This document shows positions 23,021 through 32,430 of a stretch of DNA of 64,000 nucleotides, piece by piece. Position numbers and translations under genes: made by a program. Within the stretch, counting starts at the first letter, position 1. Each line of letters starts with the position of its first letter. This DNA is from Oscillospiraceae bacterium (GTDB lineage Bacteria > Bacillota > Clostridia > Oscillospirales > Oscillospiraceae): NCBI GenBank assembly GCA_017409205.1, contig JAFQTF010000035.1:1-64000 (forward strand). The letters are read 5' to 3'. The notes under the pieces are model-generated. The model saw only the letters and a list, made by a program, of their open reading frames with translations, searched no databases and was not told where the DNA came from.

Positions 23021-25210
23021 TCAGTTCTGACCGCGGCGGGAGGAAGTGACATCCTTGATGCTCAGAAGCTTTTTGCGGATGACTTCCAGTTCGTTCACAT
23101 TCTTGACCTCAAAGCGGACGGTAAACATACTGCGTCCACCGGGCAGATCCCGGCCGAAGAGCTCCTTCACCCGGACACGGGCGGTGGTCATGGTCTGGGC
23201 TACATCCAGAAGCAGTCCATCGCGGGTGATACATTCCAGTTCCAGAGTGGTCTCAAAGGGCTGGTCATCCTGAATGGCCCAGCGGACCCGGACCCAACGG
23301 GCTGCCTGCCGGGGATCGTCCCGGTGCTGGGCATTGGGGCAGTCGGCCCGGTGGATGCTGACGCCGAAGCCCTTGGTGATGAAGCCGGCAATGGCATCAC
23401 CGGGAACAGGGGTGCAGCATCGGGCAAACTTGATCATGCAGGAATCGATATCCTCCACGATGACGCCGTTGACGGCATGACGGTCCTTGATGGCATCGGT
23501 ATCGGGATTGATGCGCAGGGGCATCTGATTGTTTTTGTCGGCATTTTGGGTCTTGACTGCCTTGGTCACATCGTCCCGGATCCGGCCCACGGCCTTGGTG
23601 GCGGTGAGACCGCCGTAGCCGATGGCGGCGTACATATCATCCCAGTTGTCGAAGGACAGCTTTTTCAGCAGGTGGGATTCGATCTCCGGATCGAAGATGG
23701 CGTTGATGGGCAGGCCGGTACGCTTCATTTCGGATTCGAAGGAGGAACGGCCGTGGACGATGTTTTCGTCCCGCTTTTCCTTCTTGAACCACTGTTTGAT
23801 CTTGGTGCGGGCCTGGTTGGATTTGCAGATGCTCAGCCAGTCGCGGCTGGGGCCCTTGGCGGACTTGGAGGTGAGGATCTCAACAATGTCGCCGTTGGCC
23901 AGAGGCATATCGATGTTGGCGATGCGGTTGTTGACCTTGGCGCCGATCATGGAGTTGCCAACACCGGAGTGGATGGCATAGGCAAAGTCGATGGGGGTGG
24001 AGCCGTTGGGCAGGGAAACGATGCGGCCCTTGGGGGTAAAGACAAAAACCTCATCATCGAACATATCGATCTTCAGGGACTGGACATATTCCTCAGCTTC
24101 GGTGTCCTGCTGGCTTTCCAGCAGACGGCGGACCCATTCGAAGTCCTTTTCGCTGCCAGCGCCGGCACCCTGCTTGTATTTCCAGTGGGCGGCAATGCCG
24201 TATTCGGCAGTCTCGTGCATCTTCCAGGTGCGGATCTGCACCTCGAAGGGAATACCCTGCTTGCCGATGACGGTGGTATGCAGAGACTGGTACATATTGG
24301 GCTTGGGGGTGGAGATATAGTCCTTAAACCGTCCGGGGACCAGATTGAACAGGTCGTGGATATGGCCCAGAACATTGTAGCAGTCGGGGATGGTATCCAC
24401 GATGACCCGGAAGGCATAGAGGTCGTACAGCTCGTCGATGGTCTTGCCCTGGGTGACCATTTTGCGGTAGATGGAGAATACGTGCTTGATCCGGCCGTAG
24501 GTGTGGTTCTGGATGCCCATGCCGGTGAGGCGGTCAGTGATCTTCTCCTGAATGGTCTGCATGAAGGTGTCATCCTGCTCCTTGTGGGAGTCCAGATAGG
24601 TCATGATGCCTTCGTAATCCGCAGGACAAAGGTAGCGCAGGGAAAGGTCTTCCAGCTCCCACTTGATCTTCTGCATACCAAGGCGGTGGGCCAGAGGGGC
24701 GTAGATATCCATGGTCTCCCGGCATTTGATGATCTGCTTGGCGGGGGACTGATACTGCATGGTGCGCATATTGTGGAGACGGTCGGCGATCTTGATCAGC
24801 ACCACCCGGATATCCTTGGACATGGCCATGAACATCTTGCGCAGGTTTTCCATCTGGGCCTGCTCGGTGCTGGAGAAATTGGCACGGGTCAGCTTGGTGA
24901 CACCCTCCACCAGTTCGGCAACGGTGGCGCCGAAGAGCTTTTCGATATCCTCGTGGGAGGCGTCGGTATCTTCGATGCAGTCGTGGAGCAGAGCACCCAG
25001 AATGGCATCCATATCCAGACCCATTTCCGCCACGACCTCCGCAACTGCCAGGGGGTGGATGATATAGGGGGAACCGTCCTTGCGCTTCTGGAATTTATGC
25101 TTTACATTGGCGTATTCCACAGCCTTGTCGATGAGCGTCATGTCCGCACCGGGCATGTGCTTCATAATGGTTTTGTGCATTGATGCATAATGCTCTTCAA
25201 AAGTTTCCAT
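23021..25210 (-). CDS. relA: bifunctional (p)ppGpp synthetase/hydrolase
   Basis: The 729-aa Rel protein has all expected domains in order: HD hydrolase (YIIHPLAVAEVV and LLHDCIEDT near residues 45-85), synthetase (YDLYAFRVIVDT, then GRFKDYISTPKPN around 270-300), TGS (DEVFVFTPKGRIVSLPNGST around 390), helical/zinc-finger region (FARCCTPVPGDAIAGF) and a C-terminal ACT domain. It makes and breaks the stringent-response alarmones on the ribosome. It starts 3 nt after the recJ stop. Confidence 0.96.
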   Translation of the reverse strand: METFEEHYASMHKTIMKHMPGADMTLIDKAVEYANVKHKFQKRKDGSPYIIHPLAVAEVVAEMGLDMDAILGALLHDCIEDTDASHEDIEKLFGATVAELVEGVTKLTRANFSSTEQAQMENLRKMFMAMSKDIRVVLIKIADRLHNMRTMQYQSPAKQIIKCRETMDIYAPLAHRLGMQKIKWELEDLSLRYLCPADYEGIMTYLDSHKEQDDTFMQTIQEKITDRLTGMGIQNHTYGRIKHVFSIYRKMVTQGKTIDELYDLYAFRVIVDTIPDCYNVLGHIHDLFNLVPGRFKDYISTPKPNMYQSLHTTVIGKQGIPFEVQIRTWKMHETAEYGIAAHWKYKQGAGAGSEKDFEWVRRLLESQQDTEAEEYVQSLKIDMFDDEVFVFTPKGRIVSLPNGSTPIDFAYAIHSGVGNSMIGAKVNNRIANIDMPLANGDIVEILTSKSAKGPSRDWLSICKSNQARTKIKQWFKKEKRDENIVHGRSSFESEMKRTGLPINAIFDPEIESHLLKKLSFDNWDDMYAAIGYGGLTATKAVGRIRDDVTKAVKTQNADKNNQMPLRINPDTDAIKDRHAVNGVIVEDIDSCMIKFARCCTPVPGDAIAGFITKGFGVSIHRADCPNAQHRDDPRQAARWVRVRWAIQDDQPFETTLELECITRDGLLLDVAQTMTTARVRVKELFGRDLPGGRSMFTVRFEVKNVNELEVIRKKLLSIKDVTSSRRGQN

Positions 25211-25213
25211 TAC

Positions 25214-27274
25214 CTAATCACTCTCTTTCGCGCGCAGCAGTCGCTGCAGGGTGGGACTTTCGTTCAGGTCGGCCTTCTGGGGACCTGGGGTCAGCTGGAT
25301 GGTTATGTATTTGTGGAGCCGCTGGGTCTGCAGCAGACCTACATCCCGGAATACATCCAGACAGATCATCAGCTGCCCCAGGCTCAGGGGCTTTCCGGAC
25401 CAGCGGACGATCTTGCGGCACAGGCACAGGGGAGATTCCTGCAGGGAATTTCCGGAACCGGCCAGATACCGCCAGACCATGGCCAGGGTGGTTCGGTCGG
25501 GGTAGAGCATCCGGGCGATCTCGGAAGTGAGCCGGTCCTGCTGCATGGCGCGGTACTGGGCAGTATCGGGGGAACATTCCGCGGTGCAGCTGGGGCGGAT
25601 ATCCAGAACATTCATCTGCACCGTCCGGTCGCCCCGGAATTCATTGATCTGGGGGGTAAAGGCAATATCCACCACATCCCCCTGCCGTACGAAGGCGGAT
25701 TCGGGGGTGGCGGAGAAATAAATGGCGTTGAGGCCGAACCGGCCGCTGCGCAGCCGCAGGCGCATGTGCCGGCCATTGCCCACCTGCTGAATCCGCTCGA
25801 TGGTCAGATTCTTCATCATCAGCACCGGCTTGGGGCAGCCGTTGCCGCAGGGCTCCAGCACATTCAGGGATTCCACGTTGGAAAGGGTCAGCAGTTCTGC
25901 GGGAATGACGCAGTCCACATCCAGCTGGGTCCGGGGGGTGTCATCGGAATAGAAGGCACCGGCCAGGGCGCAGATCTGACGGCGGAACTCCGGGATATTG
26001 GTTCGGGAAATGGTAAAGCCTGCCGCCAGTTCATGGCCGCCATAGCTTTCCAGCAGGGGAGACAGGGCAGTCAGGGAGGCAAAAAGGTTGAAGCCACCAT
26101 GGCTGCGGGAGCTGGCTTTGCCATGGTCACCGTCCAGACAGATCAGAAAAGCGGGGCAGGAGAATTCCTCGGCGATGCGGCTGGCGACGATTCCCACCAC
26201 ACCCTGATGCCAGCTTTCGTCTGCCAGAACAATGGCTTCCGGGGGCTGTCCCACCGGCAGCATGGAAATGGCCTGCTGATAGATATCGGATTCCACAGCC
26301 TGCCGCTGCCGGTTCAGTTCACACAGGGCCTTGGCTACGAAAGAAGCCCGCTGGGGATCCTCGGTCAGAAACAGCTCCACAGCCAGATCGATCTGCCCCA
26401 TACGGCCGGCAGCGTTGATCCGCGGTGCCAGCATAAAGCCGATGGTGGAGGCGCTGACACTGTCGGGCGTGCAGCCGGTCTCGGCCATCAGGGCGGCAAT
26501 GCCGGGGCGGCGGGTATTGCGCAGGGCTTCCAGACCCCGGGAAACAAAGACCCGGTTTTCTCCCTGCAGGGGCATCACATCTGCCACCGTGCCCAGACAG
26601 ACCATATCGGCATAATCGGCCAGCACATCCTCCTGGCTGCCGCAGAGCGCAGAGGCCAGCTTGAAGGCAACGCCGACACCGGAAAGATTCTTGTGGGGAT
26701 AGCCGCCGTCAGGCCGGTGGGGGTCCACCACGGCTACGGCTTCCGGCAGGACATCCTTACATTCATGATGATCGGTGATGACCAGATCGATGCCCAGTTC
26801 CCGGCAAAGCGCTGCCTCCGCCACGGCGGTGATGCCGCAGTCCACGGTGATGATCAGCTTCACACCCTCTGCGTGGAGCTGATGAATGGCGATGGGATTC
26901 AGGCCATAGCCTTCTTCCAGCCGTCCGGGGATATAGGAGACGCAGTCTGCCCCATGCTTCCGGAGAAAATCCGTCAGCAGGCACGTGGAGGTTATACCGT
27001 CTACATCGTAATCGCCGAAAATGGCGATTTTTTCACCCCGGCTCATGGCCAGTCCCACCCGTCCGGCGGCAAGGTCCATATCTGTCATCAAAAAGGGATC
27101 CGGCAGGGGAGCACTGCAGCCCAGATAATTCTCTGCCTGACGGGCATCCTGAATCCCGCGGGAGGCCAGGATCATGGCGGCCAGAGGAGCATAGCCACCG
27201 GTGACAAGATTATTGACTGCACTCACTTCCGGCTGCGTAACATTCCAAATTCCGTATTTCAAAGCGATACACAT
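25214..27274 (-). CDS. recJ: single-stranded-DNA exonuclease RecJ
   Basis: The 686-aa protein has the DHH phosphoesterase motifs GDYDVDGITS and VITDHHE, the DHHA1 motif GGHELAAGFT and a C-terminal extension of the clostridial type. RecJ degrades single-stranded DNA 5' to 3' in recombination and repair. It heads the relA-dtd-MBL-hemZ operon; the apt gene often found in between is missing. The start is uncertain: ATG 27274 lacks a ribosome-binding site and lies very close to a -10 box, and TTG 27262 (giving MKYGIWNV) is an alternative. Confidence 0.93.
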   Translation of the reverse strand: MCIALKYGIWNVTQPEVSAVNNLVTGGYAPLAAMILASRGIQDARQAENYLGCSAPLPDPFLMTDMDLAAGRVGLAMSRGEKIAIFGDYDVDGITSTCLLTDFLRKHGADCVSYIPGRLEEGYGLNPIAIHQLHAEGVKLIITVDCGITAVAEAALCRELGIDLVITDHHECKDVLPEAVAVVDPHRPDGGYPHKNLSGVGVAFKLASALCGSQEDVLADYADMVCLGTVADVMPLQGENRVFVSRGLEALRNTRRPGIAALMAETGCTPDSVSASTIGFMLAPRINAAGRMGQIDLAVELFLTEDPQRASFVAKALCELNRQRQAVESDIYQQAISMLPVGQPPEAIVLADESWHQGVVGIVASRIAEEFSCPAFLICLDGDHGKASSRSHGGFNLFASLTALSPLLESYGGHELAAGFTISRTNIPEFRRQICALAGAFYSDDTPRTQLDVDCVIPAELLTLSNVESLNVLEPCGNGCPKPVLMMKNLTIERIQQVGNGRHMRLRLRSGRFGLNAIYFSATPESAFVRQGDVVDIAFTPQINEFRGDRTVQMNVLDIRPSCTAECSPDTAQYRAMQQDRLTSEIARMLYPDRTTLAMVWRYLAGSGNSLQESPLCLCRKIVRWSGKPLSLGQLMICLDVFRDVGLLQTQRLHKYITIQLTPGPQKADLNESPTLQRLLRAKESD

Positions 27275-27276
27275 CC

Positions 27277-27324
27277 ATTATAACATTTTCTCTGTATTAT
27301 AACAAAAATTCCCGGGATGTACAA
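27277..27324 (-). promoter_or_regulatory. promoter region of the recJ-relA operon
   Basis: TTGTAC (27324-27319) -17 bp- TATAAT (27301-27296) would give a short leader. A second TATAAT at 27282-27277 with TTGTTA 17 bp upstream would start inside or next to the proposed ATG. Confidence 0.55.
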
Positions 27325-27365
27325 TAGGAAGATGGCAAAAAACTTGAGCGGGGCGGATGCACGGC

Positions 27366-27775
27366 AAATGATCGTTTCGCTTACAAAGGTTCTGCCTGTA
27401 CTTTTCTTGCTCCTGCAAAAAAGTACCAAAAGAAGCAGGCACAAGGGGTTCTGTAAGTCGCGCTCCCGCGCGCCCCAGCCGTCCCCTTGTGAATCCCCCG
27501 GCCGCAACGCCATAGGCGCCGGAGCACCTTAACCTGGATCCTGATTTGGGCAGAAATGTTCCGATTTCTTCCCCAATGGGGTGGTGCTGAGGATGGATGG
27601 GCGGGAATCGGTACATTCCCGCCTCCGTGTTAAAACCTGCCGGCCTGACAGCACAGGAGGGGGCTTCTTAAGGGGGACGGCTTTTTTTAAGTCCCCCTTA
27701 AGACGACTTCTTTGGTTACTTTCTTGTTCGGAGACAAGAAAGTAACATCGCCTTGCTAAGATAAACGATCATTTA
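27366..27775 (+). repeat. MITE-like repeat, copy 2 (complete)
   Basis: This is a 410-bp element with terminal inverted repeats AAATGATCGTTT (27366-27377) and AAACGATCATTTA (27763-27775). It contains the same chain of hairpins as copies 1 and 3, including a long imperfect stem from TGCCTGTACTTTTCTTGCTCC to GCAGGCA (27392-27445 region). No transposase or credible gene is present. The left end lies about 90 bp from the recJ start and the right end about 105 bp before the response regulator. Confidence 0.85.
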
Positions 27776-27790
27776 GCTTACGGAAAATAT

Positions 27791-27847
27791 GTTAAGTTCA
27801 TCTTAAGAATCTTTCCTCTTTTATCTTAAAAAACTTGGTGATATAAT
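27791..27847 (+). promoter_or_regulatory. promoter region of the two-component operon
   Basis: TATAAT lies at 27842-27847. Upstream, TTAAG/CTTAA motifs repeat (27791-27796, 27801-27807, 27824-27829), which could be direct or inverted sites for the response regulator. No good -35 box is seen, which fits an activator-dependent promoter. Confidence 0.4.
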
Positions 27848-27881
27848 AAGACTACAAAAGAGAGAATGGGAGGAAACCCAA

Positions 27882-28580
27882 ATGTACAATGTCCTGATCT
27901 GTGATGACCAGCCGGATATCGTCAACGCCCTGAAGATCTATCTGGCACCGGAGGGCTACCGGCTTTTTGAAGCCTACACCGGAAAGGAAGCACTGGAAGT
28001 GGTGCAGAGCAATGATATCCACCTGATCCTGCTGGATATCATGATGCCCGTCATGGACGGTATTACCGCCACTGCCCGGATCCGGGATGTTTCCAATGCC
28101 CCCATCATTCTGCTGACGGCAAAATCTGAGACCGAGGACAAGGTGCTGGGCCTGAACGTGGGCGCAGATGACTATATCACCAAGCCCTTCGTTCCTGTGG
28201 AGGTGCTGGCAAGAGTCCGTTCCCAGCTGCGCCGGTATGCCCGGCTGGGCAGCAAGGTGGTGGAGGAAAGCACCGAGTCCATCACCATCGGCGGCATCAC
28301 GCTGGATGACCGGACCAAGTCCGTTGTGGTGGAAGGGGAGACAGTTTCTCTGACCCCTACCGAATATGCCATTTTGCACCTGCTGATGGCTAACCCCGGC
28401 AAGGTGTTCTCCACCAAGGTGCTTTATGAATCCGTCTGGCGGGAGGCGGCGCTGGGCAGCGAAGGCGCCGTGGCTGTCCATATCCGTCACCTGCGGGAGA
28501 AGATCGAGATCAACCCCTCCGAACCCCGGTACCTGAAGGTGGTCTGGGGCCAGGGCTACAAAATGGAAGGAGGAAGGTAG
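27882..28580 (+). CDS. OmpR-family response regulator
   Basis: The 232-aa protein has a receiver domain with acidic pocket (ICDDQ) and phospho-acceptor Asp52 in LLDIMMPVMDG, conserved KP in YITKPFVP, and a C-terminal winged-helix DNA-binding domain (YAILHLLMANPGKVFSTKVLYESVW, then VHIRHLREKIE). It is similar to VanR/WalR-type clostridial regulators. It starts behind GGGAGGAAA and is followed after 3 nt by its kinase. Confidence 0.95.
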   Translation: MYNVLICDDQPDIVNALKIYLAPEGYRLFEAYTGKEALEVVQSNDIHLILLDIMMPVMDGITATARIRDVSNAPIILLTAKSETEDKVLGLNVGADDYITKPFVPVEVLARVRSQLRRYARLGSKVVEESTESITIGGITLDDRTKSVVVEGETVSLTPTEYAILHLLMANPGKVFSTKVLYESVWREAALGSEGAVAVHIRHLREKIEINPSEPRYLKVVWGQGYKMEGGR

Positions 28581-28583
28581 GCA

Positions 28584-31500
28584 TTGCGGTACGCAACAGT
28601 TTTTAAGTTTATTGCCGTCATCCTCTGTGCCGCTACTCTGCTGGGTGCAGTGGGCAGCGCGGCGGGCATCCTCTGCCTGACGGAGCTGGGCGGCAAAATT
28701 GTGGAAGAGCAGTATGTACAGCAGCTGAAAAGCCGGTCCCTGAATTATGGCCTCAAGGTCGTTCAGACCACTGTTTCCGCAGATGCAGGCGGTGCGCCGC
28801 AGCAATTGATAGAACGGCATTATGGCAACAGCTGGGAGAACCGGTACTTTGACTGGACCCGGGTGGGCTACACCCTGTACGATAGCGAAGGCAATGTGGT
28901 GGAGGAACACCCCATGCCGGATGACAGTCTGGGCGTTGCCTACGAATTTGAGCTTCCTGTGGGGGGCGAGTACATTCAGCTGATCTCTGCGGAACCCTAT
29001 GAGGAAGCCTATCCTCAGGCAACAGAGCCTGTTCTCATGAAGGGTACCCAGGTAACAGTGATGCCCAGCCAGGACAGCACCCCGGTACATTCCATCATTG
29101 TGGACTATACCGATGGAAGCCGGCAGGAATGGCATTATGATGGGACGCAAAAGGGAACCCTCTATTATGAGAATGGCGGTATTACATTTGCCTCTAATGT
29201 GGGAGAGCTGCCCATGGGAGACGGCTGGTATCCCAATCACATTCTGTTTGCAGACCTCGGCGGCAACATCGTTTATGAAGCCTTCGATGATGCGCTGGTG
29301 GTTCTGGGAAGCAGTCTGGACGGTTCCAGCGGAATGATCGAGTGGTATCTTCCCGCCGCTCCCATCACCATGGAAGCACCGGTGGGCATCGACTATACAT
29401 CCGGAGAATACAGCGCCTATGATGCCATTCCCACGCAGGGCATTACCGTCACATCCATGAATGTGACATATGCCAATGCCCAGGGGGAAATGGTGGGCAG
29501 CGAGGGGATTTCCAGCCCCGAACTCATCGGCACCCTGTTTCACGATCATCAGGGAAACGCCGAGTTCCACTCCACTGAGCCTATGTCCATGGACATTCCG
29601 CAGGATCATATCATCACCGGGATCCAGTTTCTGAATGTCCAGGGAAGCGTGGTGTTCAAGGCGGACTGCCCCGGCGGCGTGGGCGCCCTGTTCAACGATG
29701 AACACGGCTATCTGGTATTCCGGGGAGAAATGCCCGGTACGGTGCCGGAAGAGACCGTTCCTGAGGAGCCTTTGGTGGAAGAAATGGAAGTGGAGGCCAC
29801 CGAAGTTCCGGAAGAAACAGCCTTTGTCACTGGCTTTGCCAGAGAAGAGCTGACCATCTATCAGGCCCCCAGCGCCGAGTCCAAAGAAATGGGTACGGTG
29901 GATGCCTGGGAGGAAATTCGGATCACCAAGCAGGAAAGTTTCGGCGGAGAACGCTGGGGTCTGATCCCCGGCGGCTGGATCCGGATAGACAAGGTGCTGA
30001 TGGAGGATGCTATCTCCTTTGAGACCGATACTGCTTCGGCAGAAACCGATATGGATGCTGCCATGCCAGCCACGGCGGCAGAGGAAATTCCGGAGACTCC
30101 TGCGGCTGCCGCGGTGGAAGAAATGCGGGCAGCCATGGAGCCGGAGGCGGAGACAGAACCGAAGGAGACAGCGGTTCCCAGTCAGGCTGACGGTGCCGAA
30201 GCACCTGATGTAACGGAAGAAACGGTGATCCCTGAGGCCGTGGAAACCACTGCAGAAGAAACCATGCCCGCAGAAACCCTTCCTGAGGAAACTCTTCCCT
30301 ATCCCGAAGAGGATATCCATACGGAACAATATTACGATGGGCAGTCGATGGTGGCAAAATATGTCCTGCAGGTGATCCCGGAGCCCTATACCATCGTTGT
30401 CAGGCTGGCGCCCGGTGCCATGCGGGATGAATTTGCCTGGACACTGCTGCGGCTGGCCGAGGCGATCCGTCCGGAGCTTCTGAAAATTCTGGGTGCCTGC
30501 ATCGCCGTGTTTATTCTGTGTGTGGTGTATATCTGCTGCGCGGCGGCCCGGAAGCGGGGCAGTGATGTGGTAAAGGCCGGCGGCCTGAACCGGATCCCGC
30601 TGGATCTGTACTTGGTGGCAGATACGTTGGCTATCGCCGGAGTGGTGATGGCGGCCTATTATGGATCGCTGTACTTTGCCAGAAATGACCAGCAGCTGGC
30701 GATCCTGTTCTTTGGCGCCTGTGCCTATTTGACAGCGCTTCTAATCGTGGCGTTCTTCTTTGCCTTCGTGGCTCAGATCAAGACGCCCGGCGGCTACTGG
30801 TGGCGCAATTCTCTGTGCGGATGGAGTGTCAGGCTGATGATTCTGGGCTGCACCGGGGCAGTGGATCTTTGCTGCAAGGGCTGGATCCATGGCAAGCCTG
30901 TGGTGATCCGGTTCGTAAAATGGCTGTGGAAGCTCTGCGTGGAGCTGTGGGATTTTACCAAAAAGACAGCCCTGTGGCTGTGGGATGTGACCAGGGGCCT
31001 GTGCGCCTGGGCCGGTGTGATGATCGGAAAATGTGTTTCCTGGACCACAGGCAAGCTGCTGCGGTTCTTTGGACTCCTGCCTATCACCTGGCAGTTCCTG
31101 GGTACCGGCTTTATTCTGGTATTCCTGCTGTATATCATGATCCGCACATACAAGGTGGGCTATATTCTGCTGGGCTTCGGTATCTTCTTTGCTGTGATCC
31201 TCTATGCCGCCAGCGCTTTTGCCATTCTGCTGGAAAGCGCCAAGAAGATGAGCAAGGGCGATCTGGATACCAAGGTGGACGATAAGCTGCTCATCGGCGG
31301 CTTCAAGGATTTTGCCGGAGAACTGAATGATCTGGCGGATGTGGCTGTGGTGGCGGCACAGAAGCAGCTGAAGTCTGAACGGATGAAGACAGAGCTGATT
31401 ACCAACGTGTCCCACGATATCAAGACCCCCCTGACTTCCATCATCAACTATGTGGATCTGCTGCGAAAGCCCCATACCGAGGCACAGGGGGAACAGTATC

Positions 31501-32045
31501 TGGAGGTGCTGGACCGGCAGTCTCAAAGGCTTAAGAAGCTGATCGACGATCTGATGGAAATGAGCAAGGCCAGCACCGGCAATCTGGCAGTGGATGTGGA
31601 AAAGATCGATGCGGTTGAGGCGGTAAATCAGGCTCTGGGCGAGTTTGCCGACAAGCTGGAGAAGGCTCAGCTGACCCCGGTATTCCGGCAGCCGGAGGAG
31701 CAGGTTTACATGATGGCCGACGGAAGACTGGTCTGGCGGGTCATGAGCAACCTGCTGGGCAATGTGGTGAAATATGCGCTGCCCGGAACCCGGATCTATC
31801 TGGATCTGCTGGAAATGGATGGAAAGGTCATTATCTCCATGAAGAACATCTCCCGGGAGGAGCTGAATGTCAACGCCGATGAACTGATGGAGCGGTTCGT
31901 CCGGGGCGATACTTCCCGCAACACCGAGGGCAGCGGTCTGGGCCTGAACATTGCCCAGAGCCTGATGGAGCTGCAGAAGGGGCAGCTTCAGATCCTGGTG
32001 GATGGCGATCTGTTCAAGGTGACGATGATTTTTATGAGTGCATAA
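28584..32045 (+). CDS. very large sensor histidine kinase with extracellular SH3-like domain
   Basis: The 1153-aa protein starts at TTG 28584 behind AAGGAGGAAGG. After transmembrane segment 1 (about 5-27) there is a ~580-residue outside part. It contains a bacterial SH3-like domain around residues 415-470 (LTIYQAPSAESKEMG, ending RWGLIPGGWIRID) and a Glu/Thr/Pro-rich stalk. Several transmembrane segments follow (about 635-655, 675-695, 705-730 and 835-885), then a HAMP-like linker, HisKA with His944 in NVSHDIKTPLTS, and an ATPase domain with GSGLGLNIAQ. SH3-like domains often bind cell wall, so wall sensing is a reasonable inference. Confidence 0.88.
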   Translation: MRYATVFKFIAVILCAATLLGAVGSAAGILCLTELGGKIVEEQYVQQLKSRSLNYGLKVVQTTVSADAGGAPQQLIERHYGNSWENRYFDWTRVGYTLYDSEGNVVEEHPMPDDSLGVAYEFELPVGGEYIQLISAEPYEEAYPQATEPVLMKGTQVTVMPSQDSTPVHSIIVDYTDGSRQEWHYDGTQKGTLYYENGGITFASNVGELPMGDGWYPNHILFADLGGNIVYEAFDDALVVLGSSLDGSSGMIEWYLPAAPITMEAPVGIDYTSGEYSAYDAIPTQGITVTSMNVTYANAQGEMVGSEGISSPELIGTLFHDHQGNAEFHSTEPMSMDIPQDHIITGIQFLNVQGSVVFKADCPGGVGALFNDEHGYLVFRGEMPGTVPEETVPEEPLVEEMEVEATEVPEETAFVTGFAREELTIYQAPSAESKEMGTVDAWEEIRITKQESFGGERWGLIPGGWIRIDKVLMEDAISFETDTASAETDMDAAMPATAAEEIPETPAAAAVEEMRAAMEPEAETEPKETAVPSQADGAEAPDVTEETVIPEAVETTAEETMPAETLPEETLPYPEEDIHTEQYYDGQSMVAKYVLQVIPEPYTIVVRLAPGAMRDEFAWTLLRLAEAIRPELLKILGACIAVFILCVVYICCAAARKRGSDVVKAGGLNRIPLDLYLVADTLAIAGVVMAAYYGSLYFARNDQQLAILFFGACAYLTALLIVAFFFAFVAQIKTPGGYWWRNSLCGWSVRLMILGCTGAVDLCCKGWIHGKPVVIRFVKWLWKLCVELWDFTKKTALWLWDVTRGLCAWAGVMIGKCVSWTTGKLLRFFGLLPITWQFLGTGFILVFLLYIMIRTYKVGYILLGFGIFFAVILYAASAFAILLESAKKMSKGDLDTKVDDKLLIGGFKDFAGELNDLADVAVVAAQKQLKSERMKTELITNVSHDIKTPLTSIINYVDLLRKPHTEAQGEQYLEVLDRQSQRLKKLIDDLMEMSKASTGNLAVDVEKIDAVEAVNQALGEFADKLEKAQLTPVFRQPEEQVYMMADGRLVWRVMSNLLGNVVKYALPGTRIYLDLLEMDGKVIISMKNISREELNVNADELMERFVRGDTSRNTEGSGLGLNIAQSLMELQKGQLQILVDGDLFKVTMIFMSA

Positions 32046-32052
32046 ATGTATA

Positions 32053-32090
32053 AACCGGGCTGTTTCTGAGGAAACAGCTCGGTTTTTGCC
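32053..32090 (+). terminator. terminator of the two-component operon
   Basis: AACCGGGCTGTTTC pairs with GAAACAGCTCGGTT around TGAG, followed by TTTT. Confidence 0.8.
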
Positions 32091-32164
32091 GGAATAGTTT
32101 GTCTGTTCATAATTTCGTCTTATTTTGTTTTCAATTCATTTATGGGTTGTTCAAAAGAGAACCT

Positions 32165-32300
32165 TATGATAAAAGAAATAGAAAGGCAGCGGAAGCCGTG
32201 AGCCGCATGCTTTTCTGATTTTGATCCTCTTTTCTACCTCTCTTCTTTCCAATACCCTTTCGCGGAAACCCCGCTGCCTTTTAGGCAGCGGGGTTTTTCC
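32165..32300 (+). ncRNA. candidate small RNA with mutually exclusive stems
   Basis: AAAGGCAGCGG (about 32180-32190) can pair with CCGCTGCCTTT (about 32272-32282), making a closed molecule. The same CCGCTGCC is also the left arm of a strong terminator, ACCCCGCTGCC / GGCAGCGGGGT with TTTTT after it. There is no plus-strand gene downstream, since the next gene is convergent, so an independent RNA is likelier than a riboswitch. A weak promoter (TTGTTC, 17 bp, TAAAAG) precedes it. Not matched to a known family by eye. Confidence 0.4.
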
Positions 32301-32393
32301 TGTGTGGGGAAAGTGCGGGAAATGATTGTTTTGCGGTGCAGCGCTCCCGGCCGATCCCGCAAAAGGATCCCGCATCCTGCAGAGCAGTACAAG

Positions 32394-32427
32394 AAAAACA
32401 GGCTGCCGTGGTTTGGCAGCCTGTCTG
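32394..32427 (-). terminator. terminator of the MFS-GDPD operon
   Basis: ACAGGCTGCC (32399-32408) pairs with GGCAGCCTGT (32416-32425), followed on the minus strand by TTTTTC. Confidence 0.8.
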
Positions 32428-32430
32428 GGA

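Noticed and set aside
23324..25183. 619-codon plus-strand ORF opposite relA
   Set aside because: It is the antisense shadow of a highly conserved gene, with His/Gly/Val-rich composition typical of reversed codons and no start signals.
28584..28590. Frameshift or split between response regulator and kinase
   Set aside because: The kinase frame opens with a TTG start 3 nt after the regulator stop, with AAGGAGGAAGG upstream; the arrangement is normal for an operon.
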